Shown here: piece after piece, positions 1 to 7,171 of the stretch
Position numbering within the stretch: position 1 is the first letter of the stretch
How the letters are laid out: each line of letters starts with the position of its first letter
Assembly: GCA_046715035.1 (NCBI GenBank)
Contig: JBKJZR010000183.1
Span: 1-16,173, forward strand
Direction of reading: 5' to 3'
DNA length: 16,173 nucleotides
Origin: PALSA-1004 sp046715035
GTDB lineage: Bacteria > Pseudomonadota > Gammaproteobacteria > Burkholderiales > SG8-41
Notes under the pieces: generated by a model
Databases searched by the model: none
What the model was told of the DNA's origin: nothing
What the model saw: the letters and a program-made list of their open reading frames with translations, nothing else
Translations under genes and position numbers: made by a program

Positions 1-1071
1 GTGATGGAAAAAGCCGGCGTCGACCATCTGCTGGTTGTCACCGACCATCGCACGGGCAACGCCCCGCAGTGGGTGACGGGCTGGCCCGGTACCGTCGAGG
101 CTTACGTGATCTTCAAGCCGGGCGTGAAGATGACGATGTTCATGGAGTGGTACAACCATTTTCCGCTCGGCAGGAAAATCGCGCGCGATGTCGATGTGTT
201 CTGGGGCGAGCATCAGGGCATCGCCAAGACGATCGCGGAGCTCAAGCGCCGCGGCGCGAAAAGGGTGGGCGTGATGGGACCGCTGGTCGTTGCCAAGTGG
301 CGCCAGCTCGAGGAGCATTTCGCGATGGTCGGGCTCGACGCCGAGTACATCCGCCTGCGCACCATCAAGTCAGCGGAGGAAATCGACTGGCTGCGCATCG
401 GCGCGGCGCTCAGCGATGCCGGCTTCGCCGCGCTGCTGCGCGAGACCAAACCGGGCCTCACCGAGCGCGAGCTCGGCAACGCCGTCGAACGCGCTTACGT
501 CGGCCACGGGGGCACGACGATGATCCATTACATCGGGGTCACGTCGATGGCGCAGCCGCACATCTGCGTGCCGCCGCAGCACCATTCGCCGCGCAAAGTC
601 CAGCAAGGCGACGTGGTGTTCTGCGAGCTGTCGAGCTACTGGTGGGATTACGCCGGGCAGGTGCTGCGCACGTTCACGGTGGGTGCCGAGCCGACGCCGC
701 TCTACCGCGATCTTTACAACACCGCAGAGGCAGCGTTCGACGCCGTGACCGGCGTCGTGCGCCATGGCACGACGATGCAGGAAATTGTCGACGCCACCGG
801 CGTCATCGAAGACAAGGGTTTCACGGTATACGACGACCTGATGCACGGTTTCGGAGGCGGCTATTTCCAGCCCATACTCGGCACGCGCAGCCGCCCGGCC
901 GGCCCGTTGCCCGACATGACGCTGGAGGAAAACATGACGGTGGTCGTGCAGCCCAACGTGATTACGCGCGACCAGAGCGCCGGCGTGCAGGTGGGCGAGC
1001 TGATTCGCGTCACGAAGACCGGCTTCGAGCGGCTGCACACCGCCGGGCGCAGCTTGTTTCGCGTCGGATAA
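1..1071 (+). CDS. M24-family (creatinase/Xaa-Pro peptidase fold) protein, 5' end probably cut
   Basis: The product has a creatinase-type N-terminal domain (about residues 1-120) followed by a pita-bread M24 domain (about 125-356). Family members hydrolyse Xaa-Pro peptides using two metals, or creatine-like C-N bonds without metal. The window opens at a GTG-ATG pair, but the protein begins directly in the first strand region, so some 20-40 residues are probably missing upstream. A histidine resembling the family's substrate-side His is at residue 176 (IHYIG) and another at 282 (MHGFGGG). The five usual metal ligands are mostly absent: the first Asp aligns with Glu209, the second with Gln220, the first Glu with Gln317 and the last Glu with Gly332/Glu333. 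This points to a metal-independent creatinase-like or otherwise altered enzyme. The substrate is unknown. The fold assignment is firm; the motif alignment is from memory. Confidence 0.85.
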   Translation: MMEKAGVDHLLVVTDHRTGNAPQWVTGWPGTVEAYVIFKPGVKMTMFMEWYNHFPLGRKIARDVDVFWGEHQGIAKTIAELKRRGAKRVGVMGPLVVAKWRQLEEHFAMVGLDAEYIRLRTIKSAEEIDWLRIGAALSDAGFAALLRETKPGLTERELGNAVERAYVGHGGTTMIHYIGVTSMAQPHICVPPQHHSPRKVQQGDVVFCELSSYWWDYAGQVLRTFTVGAEPTPLYRDLYNTAEAAFDAVTGVVRHGTTMQEIVDATGVIEDKGFTVYDDLMHGFGGGYFQPILGTRSRPAGPLPDMTLEENMTVVVQPNVITRDQSAGVQVGELIRVTKTGFERLHTAGRSLFRVG

Positions 1072-1254
1072 CGCGGGATTACAATGGCGATGCGGCGCTG
1101 CGCAACAGAAGAAAAAGCGCAACGACCGCACAGGTTTCCTGCCGGGCCGCGGCGTTACGCTTGAGCAGACGCTTCCGGTACGGTCACGCGGGAGGCGCAT
1201 GTCGCAATGATTCCCGCGGTGCTGATCCAGCTTCCTGCGCGTGGCCGGACCATG

Positions 1255-1280
1255 CTGGACGCGGTGCGCACCGCGTCCAG
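1255..1280. promoter_or_regulatory. Perfect 26-nt palindrome upstream of the lipoprotein gene
   Basis: Two 12-nt arms, ctggacgcggtg and caccgcgtccag, flank a self-complementary cg, so all 26 nt are palindromic. The site lies 39 nt before the ATG of the LVIVD-type lipoprotein and about 180 nt after the M24 stop. No T-run follows on either strand. It could be an operator for a dimeric regulator, or a hairpin in the leader or at the end of the upstream transcript. The role is inferred; the symmetry is seen directly. Confidence 0.45.
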
Positions 1281-1319
1281 AACTCTTCCCATGACTACTT
1301 GCAACGGAGGAGCGGGACG

Positions 1320-2762
1320 ATGAAATGGAGCATGGGATGGGCGGCGGCAATCGCATTGGGATCGCTCGCGGGCTGCCAGAGCACGGAGCAGCGGGCCGCG
1401 CGCGACTACCGGGCTGACCAGGCGGATGCCGTGAACATGCGGCTCGTCGGCGTCAACGATCTCCAGGGGCGCAGCGCGTACGCGCCGGTGATACACGAGC
1501 AGAACGGGCGCTGGATCGCGTATGTCGGTCATCACGGCGGCAATCCATCGGTGAATCCGCTGACGAATATCAACGAGAACAACGGTACCTCGGTCGTCGA
1601 CGTCACCGACCCCAGGAATCCGAAGTACCTGGTGCATATCGCCGGGCAGGCCGGCGGCACCGAGAGCGGGGGCGCGCAGATGCTGCGCCTGTGCAACGGG
1701 AAAGACCTGCCGCGCGGCGACCGCAGCAAGGTTTATATGCTGCGCAGCTTCGGCAACTCGGCCCACGAGGTATGGGACGTTAGTGCGCCGGAACGGCCCT
1801 CGCGCGTGAGCGTACCGGTCAGCAAGCTGCGCGACACGCACAAGAGCTGGTGGGAGTGCGATACCGGCATCGCCTATCTGGTGTCGGGGGCGCCCGGCTG
1901 GAAATCGCGCCGCATGACACAGGTCTTCGACCTGAGCGATCCGGCGAAACCAGTGCACATCCGCGACTTCGGCGTGCTCACGCAGGAACCTTCGGCGGAC
2001 AAGGATTCAGTGCACGAGCTGCATGGCCCGATCTCGACCGGTCCCAAGCGCAACCGCATCTACCTGGGCTACGGCACGGTGCGCAACGGCTACATCCAGA
2101 TCCTCGATCGCGAGAAGCTGCTGAAAGGCCCGCAAGAGCCGACGCGCGAGAACGTGCTCGCCCCGGTGATCGCGGGATTCGCGACACCGCGTTATTTCGG
2201 CGCGCACACTACGCTGCCGATATTCGGCCTCGAAATCGCCGAGTTCGCCAGGAACCGCGACGCCAGGACGCGCGACATCCTGATCGTGGTGAACGAGTCG
2301 ACATCGAACGAATGCCTGGAATCGCGGCAGCTCGTCTACTTTCTCGACATCACCGACGAGCGGTCGCCCTTCGGCATCGCCAACTTCCAGGTCCCCGAGG
2401 CCAGCGGCAACTTCTGCGCGCGCGGCGGCCGCTTCGGCGCCCACGCAGTGAATGAGAATCAGCCGCCGATGTATGCGCAGCGCCTGGTGTTCTTTTCGTG
2501 GTTCAACGCCGGAGTGCGCGCGGTCGATATTCGCGATCCGTTCAACCCCAAGGAGGTCGGATATTTCATCCCTGCCATTACCGATCGGACCGACAGGCGC
2601 TGTATCAAGGTCGACGGCGGCGAGCGCTGCAAAGTGGCGATCCAGACCAACAATGTCGAAGTCGACGACCGCGGCTACATCTACATCGTGGATCGGGCCA
2701 ACACCGGCATGCACATACTCGAGCTGACCGGCGCGGCGCGGGACGCGGCCAAGTTCAGGTAA
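1320..2762 (+). CDS. Predicted LVIVD-type beta-propeller lipoprotein
   Basis: This 480-residue protein starts with MKWSMGWAAAIALGSLAGC, a signal peptide with lipobox L16-A17-G18-C19, so it is probably lipidated and anchored on the periplasmic side of a membrane. The body carries repeated strand-turn units ending in V-D-V-T-D-P-x-N-P, such as SVVDVTDPRNPKYL, VFDLSDPAKPVHI and AVDIRDPFNPKEVG. This is the hallmark of LVIVD repeats, which build beta-propellers. Several cysteines (LRLCNG, WWECDT, NECLES, NFCARG, RRCIKV and ERCKV) could form disulfides after export. The ATG is preceded by GGAGG with a 9-nt spacer, and the open frame further upstream overlaps the M24 gene and has no signal peptide, so this start is well supported. 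Catalytic activity is not evident; a binding or scaffold role is an inference. Confidence 0.85.
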   Translation: MKWSMGWAAAIALGSLAGCQSTEQRAARDYRADQADAVNMRLVGVNDLQGRSAYAPVIHEQNGRWIAYVGHHGGNPSVNPLTNINENNGTSVVDVTDPRNPKYLVHIAGQAGGTESGGAQMLRLCNGKDLPRGDRSKVYMLRSFGNSAHEVWDVSAPERPSRVSVPVSKLRDTHKSWWECDTGIAYLVSGAPGWKSRRMTQVFDLSDPAKPVHIRDFGVLTQEPSADKDSVHELHGPISTGPKRNRIYLGYGTVRNGYIQILDREKLLKGPQEPTRENVLAPVIAGFATPRYFGAHTTLPIFGLEIAEFARNRDARTRDILIVVNESTSNECLESRQLVYFLDITDERSPFGIANFQVPEASGNFCARGGRFGAHAVNENQPPMYAQRLVFFSWFNAGVRAVDIRDPFNPKEVGYFIPAITDRTDRRCIKVDGGERCKVAIQTNNVEVDDRGYIYIVDRANTGMHILELTGAARDAAKFR

Positions 2763-2777
2763 CGTGAAACGGAAACG

Positions 2778-2804
2778 GCGGACGCGGCGGGCTCGCGCGT
2801 CCGC
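2778..2804. terminator. Bidirectional terminator-like hairpin between converging genes
   Basis: A 9-bp GC-rich stem (gcggacgcg / cgcgtccgc) with a 9-nt loop sits in the 48-nt gap between the lipoprotein stop and the converging TctC stop. On the minus strand it is followed by a T-rich stretch (ccgtttccgtttc), which fits termination of the receptor gene. The plus side has no clear T-run. Confidence 0.55.
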
Positions 2805-2810
2805 TCCGCG

Positions 2811-3800
2811 CTACTCTGCCTTGAGCCCGACCGCTTTCACCACCAGCGCATTTTTCGCCATCGAGTCGCGCACGACTTCACGAAATTGCTGCGATGTGCC
2901 GGTCACGACTTCGGTACCCTGTGCGGCGAGCAGGTTCTTCACATCGGGCGAACTGGCGGTCTGGATGATGGCCGCGCGCAACTTCTCGACGATCGGCCGC
3001 GGGGTTCCTTTGGGGACCATGAAGCCCTGCCATCCGCTGTAATCGAATCCCGGCACCGTATCGGCGATCGGCGGAATATCGCCGAGCAGCGGCGAACGCT
3101 GGGGAAGACTGTGACCCAGCGCGCGCAGGCGCCCGGCTTTGACGAACGACATGACCGCCGCTGCAGGGGTCAATGTCCATTGTGATTCGCCGGCAATGAC
3201 CGAAGCCACCGACGGCCCCCCGCCCTTATAAGGCACGTGCAGCGACTCGAACTTCGCCGCCTGCATGAGATACGCGCCCGAAAGATGGCTTTGCGAGCCG
3301 GCGCCCGCGGAGGCCATGTTGACCTGGCCCTGCTTGGTCTTGGAGTAATCAATCAGCTCGCGCACCGTCTTGACGGGCAGCGCGGGGTTGACGACCAGCA
3401 CGTTCGGCGTAGAGGCGAACTGCACAACGTGATCGTAGTCTTTCACCGGATCGTAGGTCGGGTTCTTCTGCAGCAGCACGGCGATGGTCGATGCCGCCGT
3501 CGTCGCGCTGATCAGTGTGTAGCCGTCCGGTATCGCGGCTTTCGCGATCTCCATGCCGATCACGCCACCGGCGCCGGCGCGATTGTCGGTGATGACCTGC
3601 TGCCCGAGCACCTCGCTCAGCTTGCCGGCCATGATGCGGCTCAGCGTGTCCACCGAGCTGCCCGGCGCGTTCGGCACGATCATGCGCACGGGGCGGTTCG
3701 GATAATCCCTGGCGAGATCAGCGGACGCAGCAAGCGCCGTGACCGAAATCGCACAGGCGACTGCGGCGGCAATCGTATTCGCAAGACAGCGCATCTTCAT
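2811..3800 (-). CDS. TctC/Bug-family tripartite tricarboxylate transporter receptor (copy 1)
   Basis: This 329-residue exported protein is of the usual Bug length. A signal peptide spans about residues 1-27 (MKMRCLANTIAAAVACAISVTALA). The first binding loop is YPNRPVRMIVPNAPGSSVD. The NRAGAGGVIGMEIAKAAIPDGYTL segment, the HVPYKGGG motif and the C-terminal VPKGTPRPIVEKL segment are all family signatures. Bug proteins bind carboxylates or small aromatic acids in the periplasm and hand them to TctA/TctB. Neither membrane subunit is nearby, so this is an orphan receptor whose ligand cannot be read from the sequence. The start is supported by GAGGAG (plus-strand 3807-3812) 6 nt before the ATG. It converges on the lipoprotein gene and diverges from the acyl-CoA dehydrogenase gene. 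Confidence 0.93.
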   Translation of the reverse strand: MKMRCLANTIAAAVACAISVTALAASADLARDYPNRPVRMIVPNAPGSSVDTLSRIMAGKLSEVLGQQVITDNRAGAGGVIGMEIAKAAIPDGYTLISATTAASTIAVLLQKNPTYDPVKDYDHVVQFASTPNVLVVNPALPVKTVRELIDYSKTKQGQVNMASAGAGSQSHLSGAYLMQAAKFESLHVPYKGGGPSVASVIAGESQWTLTPAAAVMSFVKAGRLRALGHSLPQRSPLLGDIPPIADTVPGFDYSGWQGFMVPKGTPRPIVEKLRAAIIQTASSPDVKNLLAAQGTEVVTGTSQQFREVVRDSMAKNALVVKAVGLKAE

Positions 3801-4123
3801 CAGGAGCTCCTCGAATATTGACAGCTTTTACATTATTTTTTTCCGAAATGATTCTCGCCGCTTTACCACCGAAACGCAACCCGCCGAACATCCGGCGACG
3901 CGCAGATTCAAGCTTACGAAACCGCGCGACAGTGCAGTGCCGCTCGACAATGGCAGCGCCCGTCGGTTTCTGATATCGTCAAAATCATTGCCGGTGACAA
4001 CGCCGTTCCGCCCGTCTGCTGCATTCAGAATAGACACGCCGTAAAGCGCTCGCGGGGCCGCTTTGGCCATTGCGCAGATGCATAGAGGAGCTTTTTCAAC
4101 ACGCCAGGAAGGATGCATAACCC
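3801..4123. other. Divergent intergenic region between TctC copy 1 and acyl-CoA dehydrogenase
   Basis: This 323-nt gap holds no convincing gene. Next to the TctC start (about 3813-3850) is a markedly AT-rich stretch with a T-run, the most likely location of that gene's promoter, though no good -35/-10 pair could be fixed. On the plus strand a CAAAAT hexamer (3980-3985) is a weak -10 candidate for the dehydrogenase gene, about 140 nt from its ATG. AGGAAGG at 4106-4112 is the probable ribosome binding site of that gene. Confidence 0.6.
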
Positions 4124-5365
4124 ATGATTACAAACGATCGCGGTCTTTCGGACGAGCAGCGCATGATGCGCGACAGCTGCCGCGCCTTCGTCAACGATTT
4201 CGTGATTCCATTTACGCGCAAGAACTGGCAGCGCGAATGGCTCATGACGCCCGAGGACCGGCTGCCGCCCGAGATACTCGCGCAGGCTCACAAGATCGGC
4301 ATACGCACGCTCGGCGTGCCGGAGGAGTTCGGCGGCACGCCCGTCGATCCCGCGGCCGAGGTGCAGACGTTCGCGATGATCTCGGAGGAGATTGCGCGTG
4401 GCGATGCGGGGCTCTCCGACAAGCTCGTGCAGATCTGGAAGGTGTCGGTGCTGCTGCGCAATGTTGCGCCGCGCCACCTGCAGGAACGCTGGTTTCCGCG
4501 CATCGCCGAAGACCCGAGCTTTTTGCTCGCCCATTGCCTGACGGAGCCGCGCGGCGCATCCGATCGCTGGCTGCCGTACGACGTTCCGGAAGCGATGATG
4601 CACACCCGCGGCGAGCTGAAGGGCGACAAATGGGTCATCAACGGACGCAAGCAGTTCATCAGCAACGGCTACGATGCGAAGCTCTATGTGGTATACGCGA
4701 CGACGAAGCCGGGCGCGGGCATGACCCAGGGGACGTCCAGTTTTCTCGTGCCGCGCGATACTCCCGGGCTATCCATCGCGCGCTGCAATGAAACGATGGG
4801 CGGACGCTTCATGAACAACGGCGAGATCGTCTTTGAAGACTGCGCCGTGCCCAAAGACCATCTGCTGGTGGAGAACACTGCGCTTGCCAAGGCCGGCGTT
4901 TATTTTCGCCCGGGGAAAATCATCCAGGCGTCGAAGAACCTCGGCATCGGCGTCGCGGCGTTCGAGCGCACCGCCGACTACGTGCAGAATTACGTGCAGG
5001 GCGGGCGCATCCTCATCAAGCACCAGGCGGTAGCGCTGCGGCTCGCCGACATGGCGACCCGCATCTGCGCGGTGCGCGGCCTGTTGCGCGAGGCTTCGCT
5101 CGCGGTCGACGAACGCGCGCCGGATGCCGACCAGCTTTGCAGCATGGTCAAGGTGTTTGCGTCGGAAGAGGTGTTCAAGGTCTGCCAGCACGCGATGGAG
5201 CTGCATGGCGGCAACGGCATCATGCTCGAATTCGGCATCGAAAAGCTGCTGCGAGATGCCGCGGTGTTCTTGCACATGGATGCAACCGTGGACATCTCGC
5301 GCTTCAAGATCGTCAAGGCGATGTTCCCGGAGACCGCAGGCGCCTACGCCGGCCCCGAGCAGTGA
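4124..5365 (+). CDS. Acyl-CoA dehydrogenase family flavoprotein
   Basis: This 413-residue protein has normal acyl-CoA dehydrogenase (ACAD) length and layout: an N-terminal helical domain, a middle beta domain with the flavin/substrate motif LTEPRGASD (139-147), and a C-terminal helical domain with HGGNGIMLEFGIEKLLRDA. ACADs oxidise acyl-CoA thioesters at C2-C3 using FAD and pass electrons to ETF. The acyl group is not predictable here. In the usual Y-E-G-T segment that carries the catalytic Glu of most members, this protein reads LHMDATVDISRF, placing Asp386 at the Glu position. It may use a shorter acidic base, a base elsewhere in the fold, or catalyse a different reaction. The ATG follows AGGAAGG with an 11-nt spacer. 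It appears monocistronic, bounded by a divergent receptor gene and a hairpin-rich downstream region. Confidence 0.93.
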   Translation: MITNDRGLSDEQRMMRDSCRAFVNDFVIPFTRKNWQREWLMTPEDRLPPEILAQAHKIGIRTLGVPEEFGGTPVDPAAEVQTFAMISEEIARGDAGLSDKLVQIWKVSVLLRNVAPRHLQERWFPRIAEDPSFLLAHCLTEPRGASDRWLPYDVPEAMMHTRGELKGDKWVINGRKQFISNGYDAKLYVVYATTKPGAGMTQGTSSFLVPRDTPGLSIARCNETMGGRFMNNGEIVFEDCAVPKDHLLVENTALAKAGVYFRPGKIIQASKNLGIGVAAFERTADYVQNYVQGGRILIKHQAVALRLADMATRICAVRGLLREASLAVDERAPDADQLCSMVKVFASEEVFKVCQHAMELHGGNGIMLEFGIEKLLRDAAVFLHMDATVDISRFKIVKAMFPETAGAYAGPEQ

Positions 5366-5411
5366 GGCATGGAAGTCCTCTCCTCTACCGTGCTACGGTG
5401 ATGCAGAGGAC

Positions 5412-5429
5412 GGCGCGGCCGGCCGCGCC
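5412..5429. terminator. 18-nt GC palindrome after the acyl-CoA dehydrogenase gene
   Basis: The run ggcgcggccggccgcgcc is fully self-complementary and lies 46 nt after the dehydrogenase stop. A second small hairpin (accgt-gct-acggt, 5387-5399) flanked by cctct/agagg precedes it. No T-run follows, so a terminator role is only plausible. Confidence 0.35.
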
Positions 5430-5438
5430 TCGTGCCTA

Positions 5439-5522
5439 ATGTAGGGTGTCCTGATGTAGGGTGCGCTTGCGCACCACCAATGGATTGGATCGGTGCGCTC
5501 CGCCTGGCGGAGCACACTCTAC
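5439..5522. repeat. Small inverted-repeat (REP/MITE-like) element
   Basis: A 67-bp unit (5456-5522) begins gtagggtgcgc and ends gcacactctac, an imperfect terminal inverted repeat. Inside are two perfect hairpins: gtgcgc-tt-gcgcac (5461-5474) and gctccgcc-t-ggcggagc (5497-5513). Just before it, the decamer atgtagggtg occurs twice, 15 nt apart (5439-5448 and 5454-5463), suggesting a partial duplication of the left end. Similar gtagggtgcgc...gcgcaccctac units are, from general knowledge, scattered between genes in many proteobacteria. Only one full copy is in this window, so repeat status beyond it is inferred. Confidence 0.5.
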
Positions 5523-5556
5523 CGCACGGAGGGTAGTTGGTGTGGGAGGACGCGAC

Positions 5557-5571
5557 GAGGCACCGCGCCTC
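5557..5571 (-). terminator. Weak hairpin downstream of TctC copy 2
   Basis: A 5-bp stem, gaggc / gcctc, with a 5-nt loop lies 18 nt past the stop of the minus-strand receptor gene. The stem is short and lacks a T-run, so this is a weak candidate. Confidence 0.22.
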
Positions 5572-5588
5572 CTGGCCTGATTCCGGTG

Positions 5589-6548
5589 CTACTTGCCCAG
5601 GCCCAGGCGTTTCGCGACCTCCGTGTAAGCCTTCGTGCGTTCCCTCATGAACGGTTCCATCCTGTCGACGCCGATGTTGATCAGCTCGAAGCCGCTCTTG
5701 AACGCGAGTTCTTTCATCTCCGGATCGTTGTTGAGCACGGCCCACAGATCGGAAATGCGCTTTTTCACCTCGGGTGGAGTCGATTTCGGCACGCCTATGC
5801 CGCGATAGGCGCCGTCGATCCAATCGAAACCGAGCTCCTTGAAGGTCGGCACGTCGGGGAGCAGCGGGTGCCTTTTATCGAGCGCGATGGCGATGGCCCG
5901 AACCCGGCCCTTGTTGTTGATGGCAAACGCCGAATAGGACATCGCTCCGGAAATCTGCTGGCCGATAACCGCAGGAGTGAGATCGCCCGTGCCCTTGTAA
6001 GGCACGTAGGTCGTCTTGATGCCGGTAAGGATATTCAGCTTTTCGTGCGCTGCGTGATTCGCCGAGTTCGTTCCGGAGCCACCCAAAGTGAGCTTGCCGG
6101 GTTCGGCCTTGGCCATTTTGATCAGATCCTGAAACGACTTGATCGGGCTTTGCTCGGAAACGACGATCGCGTCGGGCGTGTAATGGAACCAGTACACCGG
6201 CGTGATGTCCTCGGTCTTGTACTGGACGAGACCTTCGAGCGGCGCGAGGACGATATGCGGAAGGTTGATGCCGAAAATATTGTTGCCGTCGGCCGGCATG
6301 CCGTTCATTTGGGACCATAGCAGGCCGCCTCCAGCGCCCGGCTTGTACTGAACCACCGTTTCGATGCCCGGACATTTTTTCTTGAGCACGAGTTGCTGGT
6401 GGCGCGCCGAGATGTCGGATTCGCCGCCCGCCGGAAACGCCTGCCAGTAGTTGAGATCCTTCGGGGGGCAGGGCTGGGCGCTCACCGTCGACGCGAACGC
6501 AAACGCGCCGCACGCGGCAAGCAGGGTGAAAATGCGGCTCGAGTTCAT
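5589..6548 (-). CDS. TctC/Bug-family receptor, divergent subgroup with a cysteine pair (copy 2)
   Basis: This 319-residue exported protein has a signal peptide MNSSRIFTLLAACGAFAFASTVSA. Family features include YKPGAGGGLLWSQM, TYVPYKGTGDLTPAVIGQQ, HPLLPDVPTFKELGF and GVPKSTPPEVKK. The first binding loop differs from the usual P-F-x-P-G-G-x-x-D, reading FPAGGESDISARHQ. Cys27 and Cys59 lie near the mature N-terminus and could form a disulfide, which is unusual for Bug proteins. The chosen ATG has GGAGGA 5 nt upstream; an in-frame start 22 codons earlier would place a charged stretch before the signal peptide. No TctA/TctB genes are nearby. It lies downstream of, and on the same strand as, the hydro-lyase pair (87-nt gap), so it might bring in that enzyme's substrate. 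That link is inference. Confidence 0.9.
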   Translation of the reverse strand: MNSSRIFTLLAACGAFAFASTVSAQPCPPKDLNYWQAFPAGGESDISARHQQLVLKKKCPGIETVVQYKPGAGGGLLWSQMNGMPADGNNIFGINLPHIVLAPLEGLVQYKTEDITPVYWFHYTPDAIVVSEQSPIKSFQDLIKMAKAEPGKLTLGGSGTNSANHAAHEKLNILTGIKTTYVPYKGTGDLTPAVIGQQISGAMSYSAFAINNKGRVRAIAIALDKRHPLLPDVPTFKELGFDWIDGAYRGIGVPKSTPPEVKKRISDLWAVLNNDPEMKELAFKSGFELINIGVDRMEPFMRERTKAYTEVAKRLGLGK

Positions 6549-6635
6549 GAGGCTCCTCCGTCTTGTCTTGTAAGTCTTGATTTGGAATGCAGTTAACAAT
6601 AGCAGCAGGCTCATGCGTTGGCAACGAAGTGCGCT

Positions 6636-7166
6636 TCAGCGTGCGGGGACCTGTTGCTCGCGCCATTGCTTGAGCCACCCGGCATTGCCGCCGACCGCTA
6701 CGATCTCGCGCAGCGCCCCGGGCAGCGGCGGGTACTCGCGCGTGACGCCGCGGGTGTGGTTCACGAACAGCCCGTTCTCGAAATCGACTTCGAGCTGGTC
6801 ACCCGTTGCGCACATATCGGTGGCGCCGACGCAGTCGGTCAGCACGCGTAAGCCGGTGCCCACCGCCGCGCGATAAGCGAGAAACGGCATCGATTCGCAC
6901 ACCAGGCCCAGCTGCAGCGCATGCATTGCGACATAACCGTTCATCTTGGGGCCCATGCCGAAATTGCGGCCCGCGACGATGATGTCGCCGGGGTGCGCAC
7001 GCTCGTGAAACCCGGGGTCGGTTTGCGCGAACAGGTGGGGGATCAGTTTCTGCGGGTCGGTTTCGCGCGCCACAATCAGCCAGTTGGGAATCACCCCGCC
7101 GGCATGCGGCACGTCGTGCCCGAGTCGATAGCACCGGCCCGCCAGCTTCCAGACGAACGCATTCAC
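6636..7166 (-). CDS. Aconitase/isopropylmalate-dehydratase-like small (swivel) subunit
   Basis: This 176-residue protein is of LeuD type and length. It has the swivel-domain order: an N-terminal strand region, HLFAQTDPGFHERAHPGDIIVAGRNFG, then ALQLGLVCESMPFLAYRAAVGTGL. In aconitases and LeuD the NFG segment continues into G-S-S-R-E, whose first Ser and the Arg are catalytic. Here the same place reads N68-F-G-M-G-P-K-M-N76, so both are replaced. The gene starts at a GTG five nt after the large-subunit TAG, with only a poor ribosome site, so translation is probably coupled. Together the two subunits would form a hydro-lyase moving water across a C=C bond of a dicarboxylate. No leuA or leuB neighbour argues for leucine synthesis; citraconate- or dimethylmaleate-type substrates are possible alternatives. 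Confidence 0.82.
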   Translation of the reverse strand: MNAFVWKLAGRCYRLGHDVPHAGGVIPNWLIVARETDPQKLIPHLFAQTDPGFHERAHPGDIIVAGRNFGMGPKMNGYVAMHALQLGLVCESMPFLAYRAAVGTGLRVLTDCVGATDMCATGDQLEVDFENGLFVNHTRGVTREYPPLPGALREIVAVGGNAGWLKQWREQQVPAR

Positions 7167-7171
7167 GGTCT

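Noticed and set aside
69..1319. Long open frame continuous with the lipoprotein gene
   Set aside because: It overlaps the M24 gene in another frame, is Arg-rich and low in family-like sequence; the real start at 1320 has a signal peptide and ribosome site.
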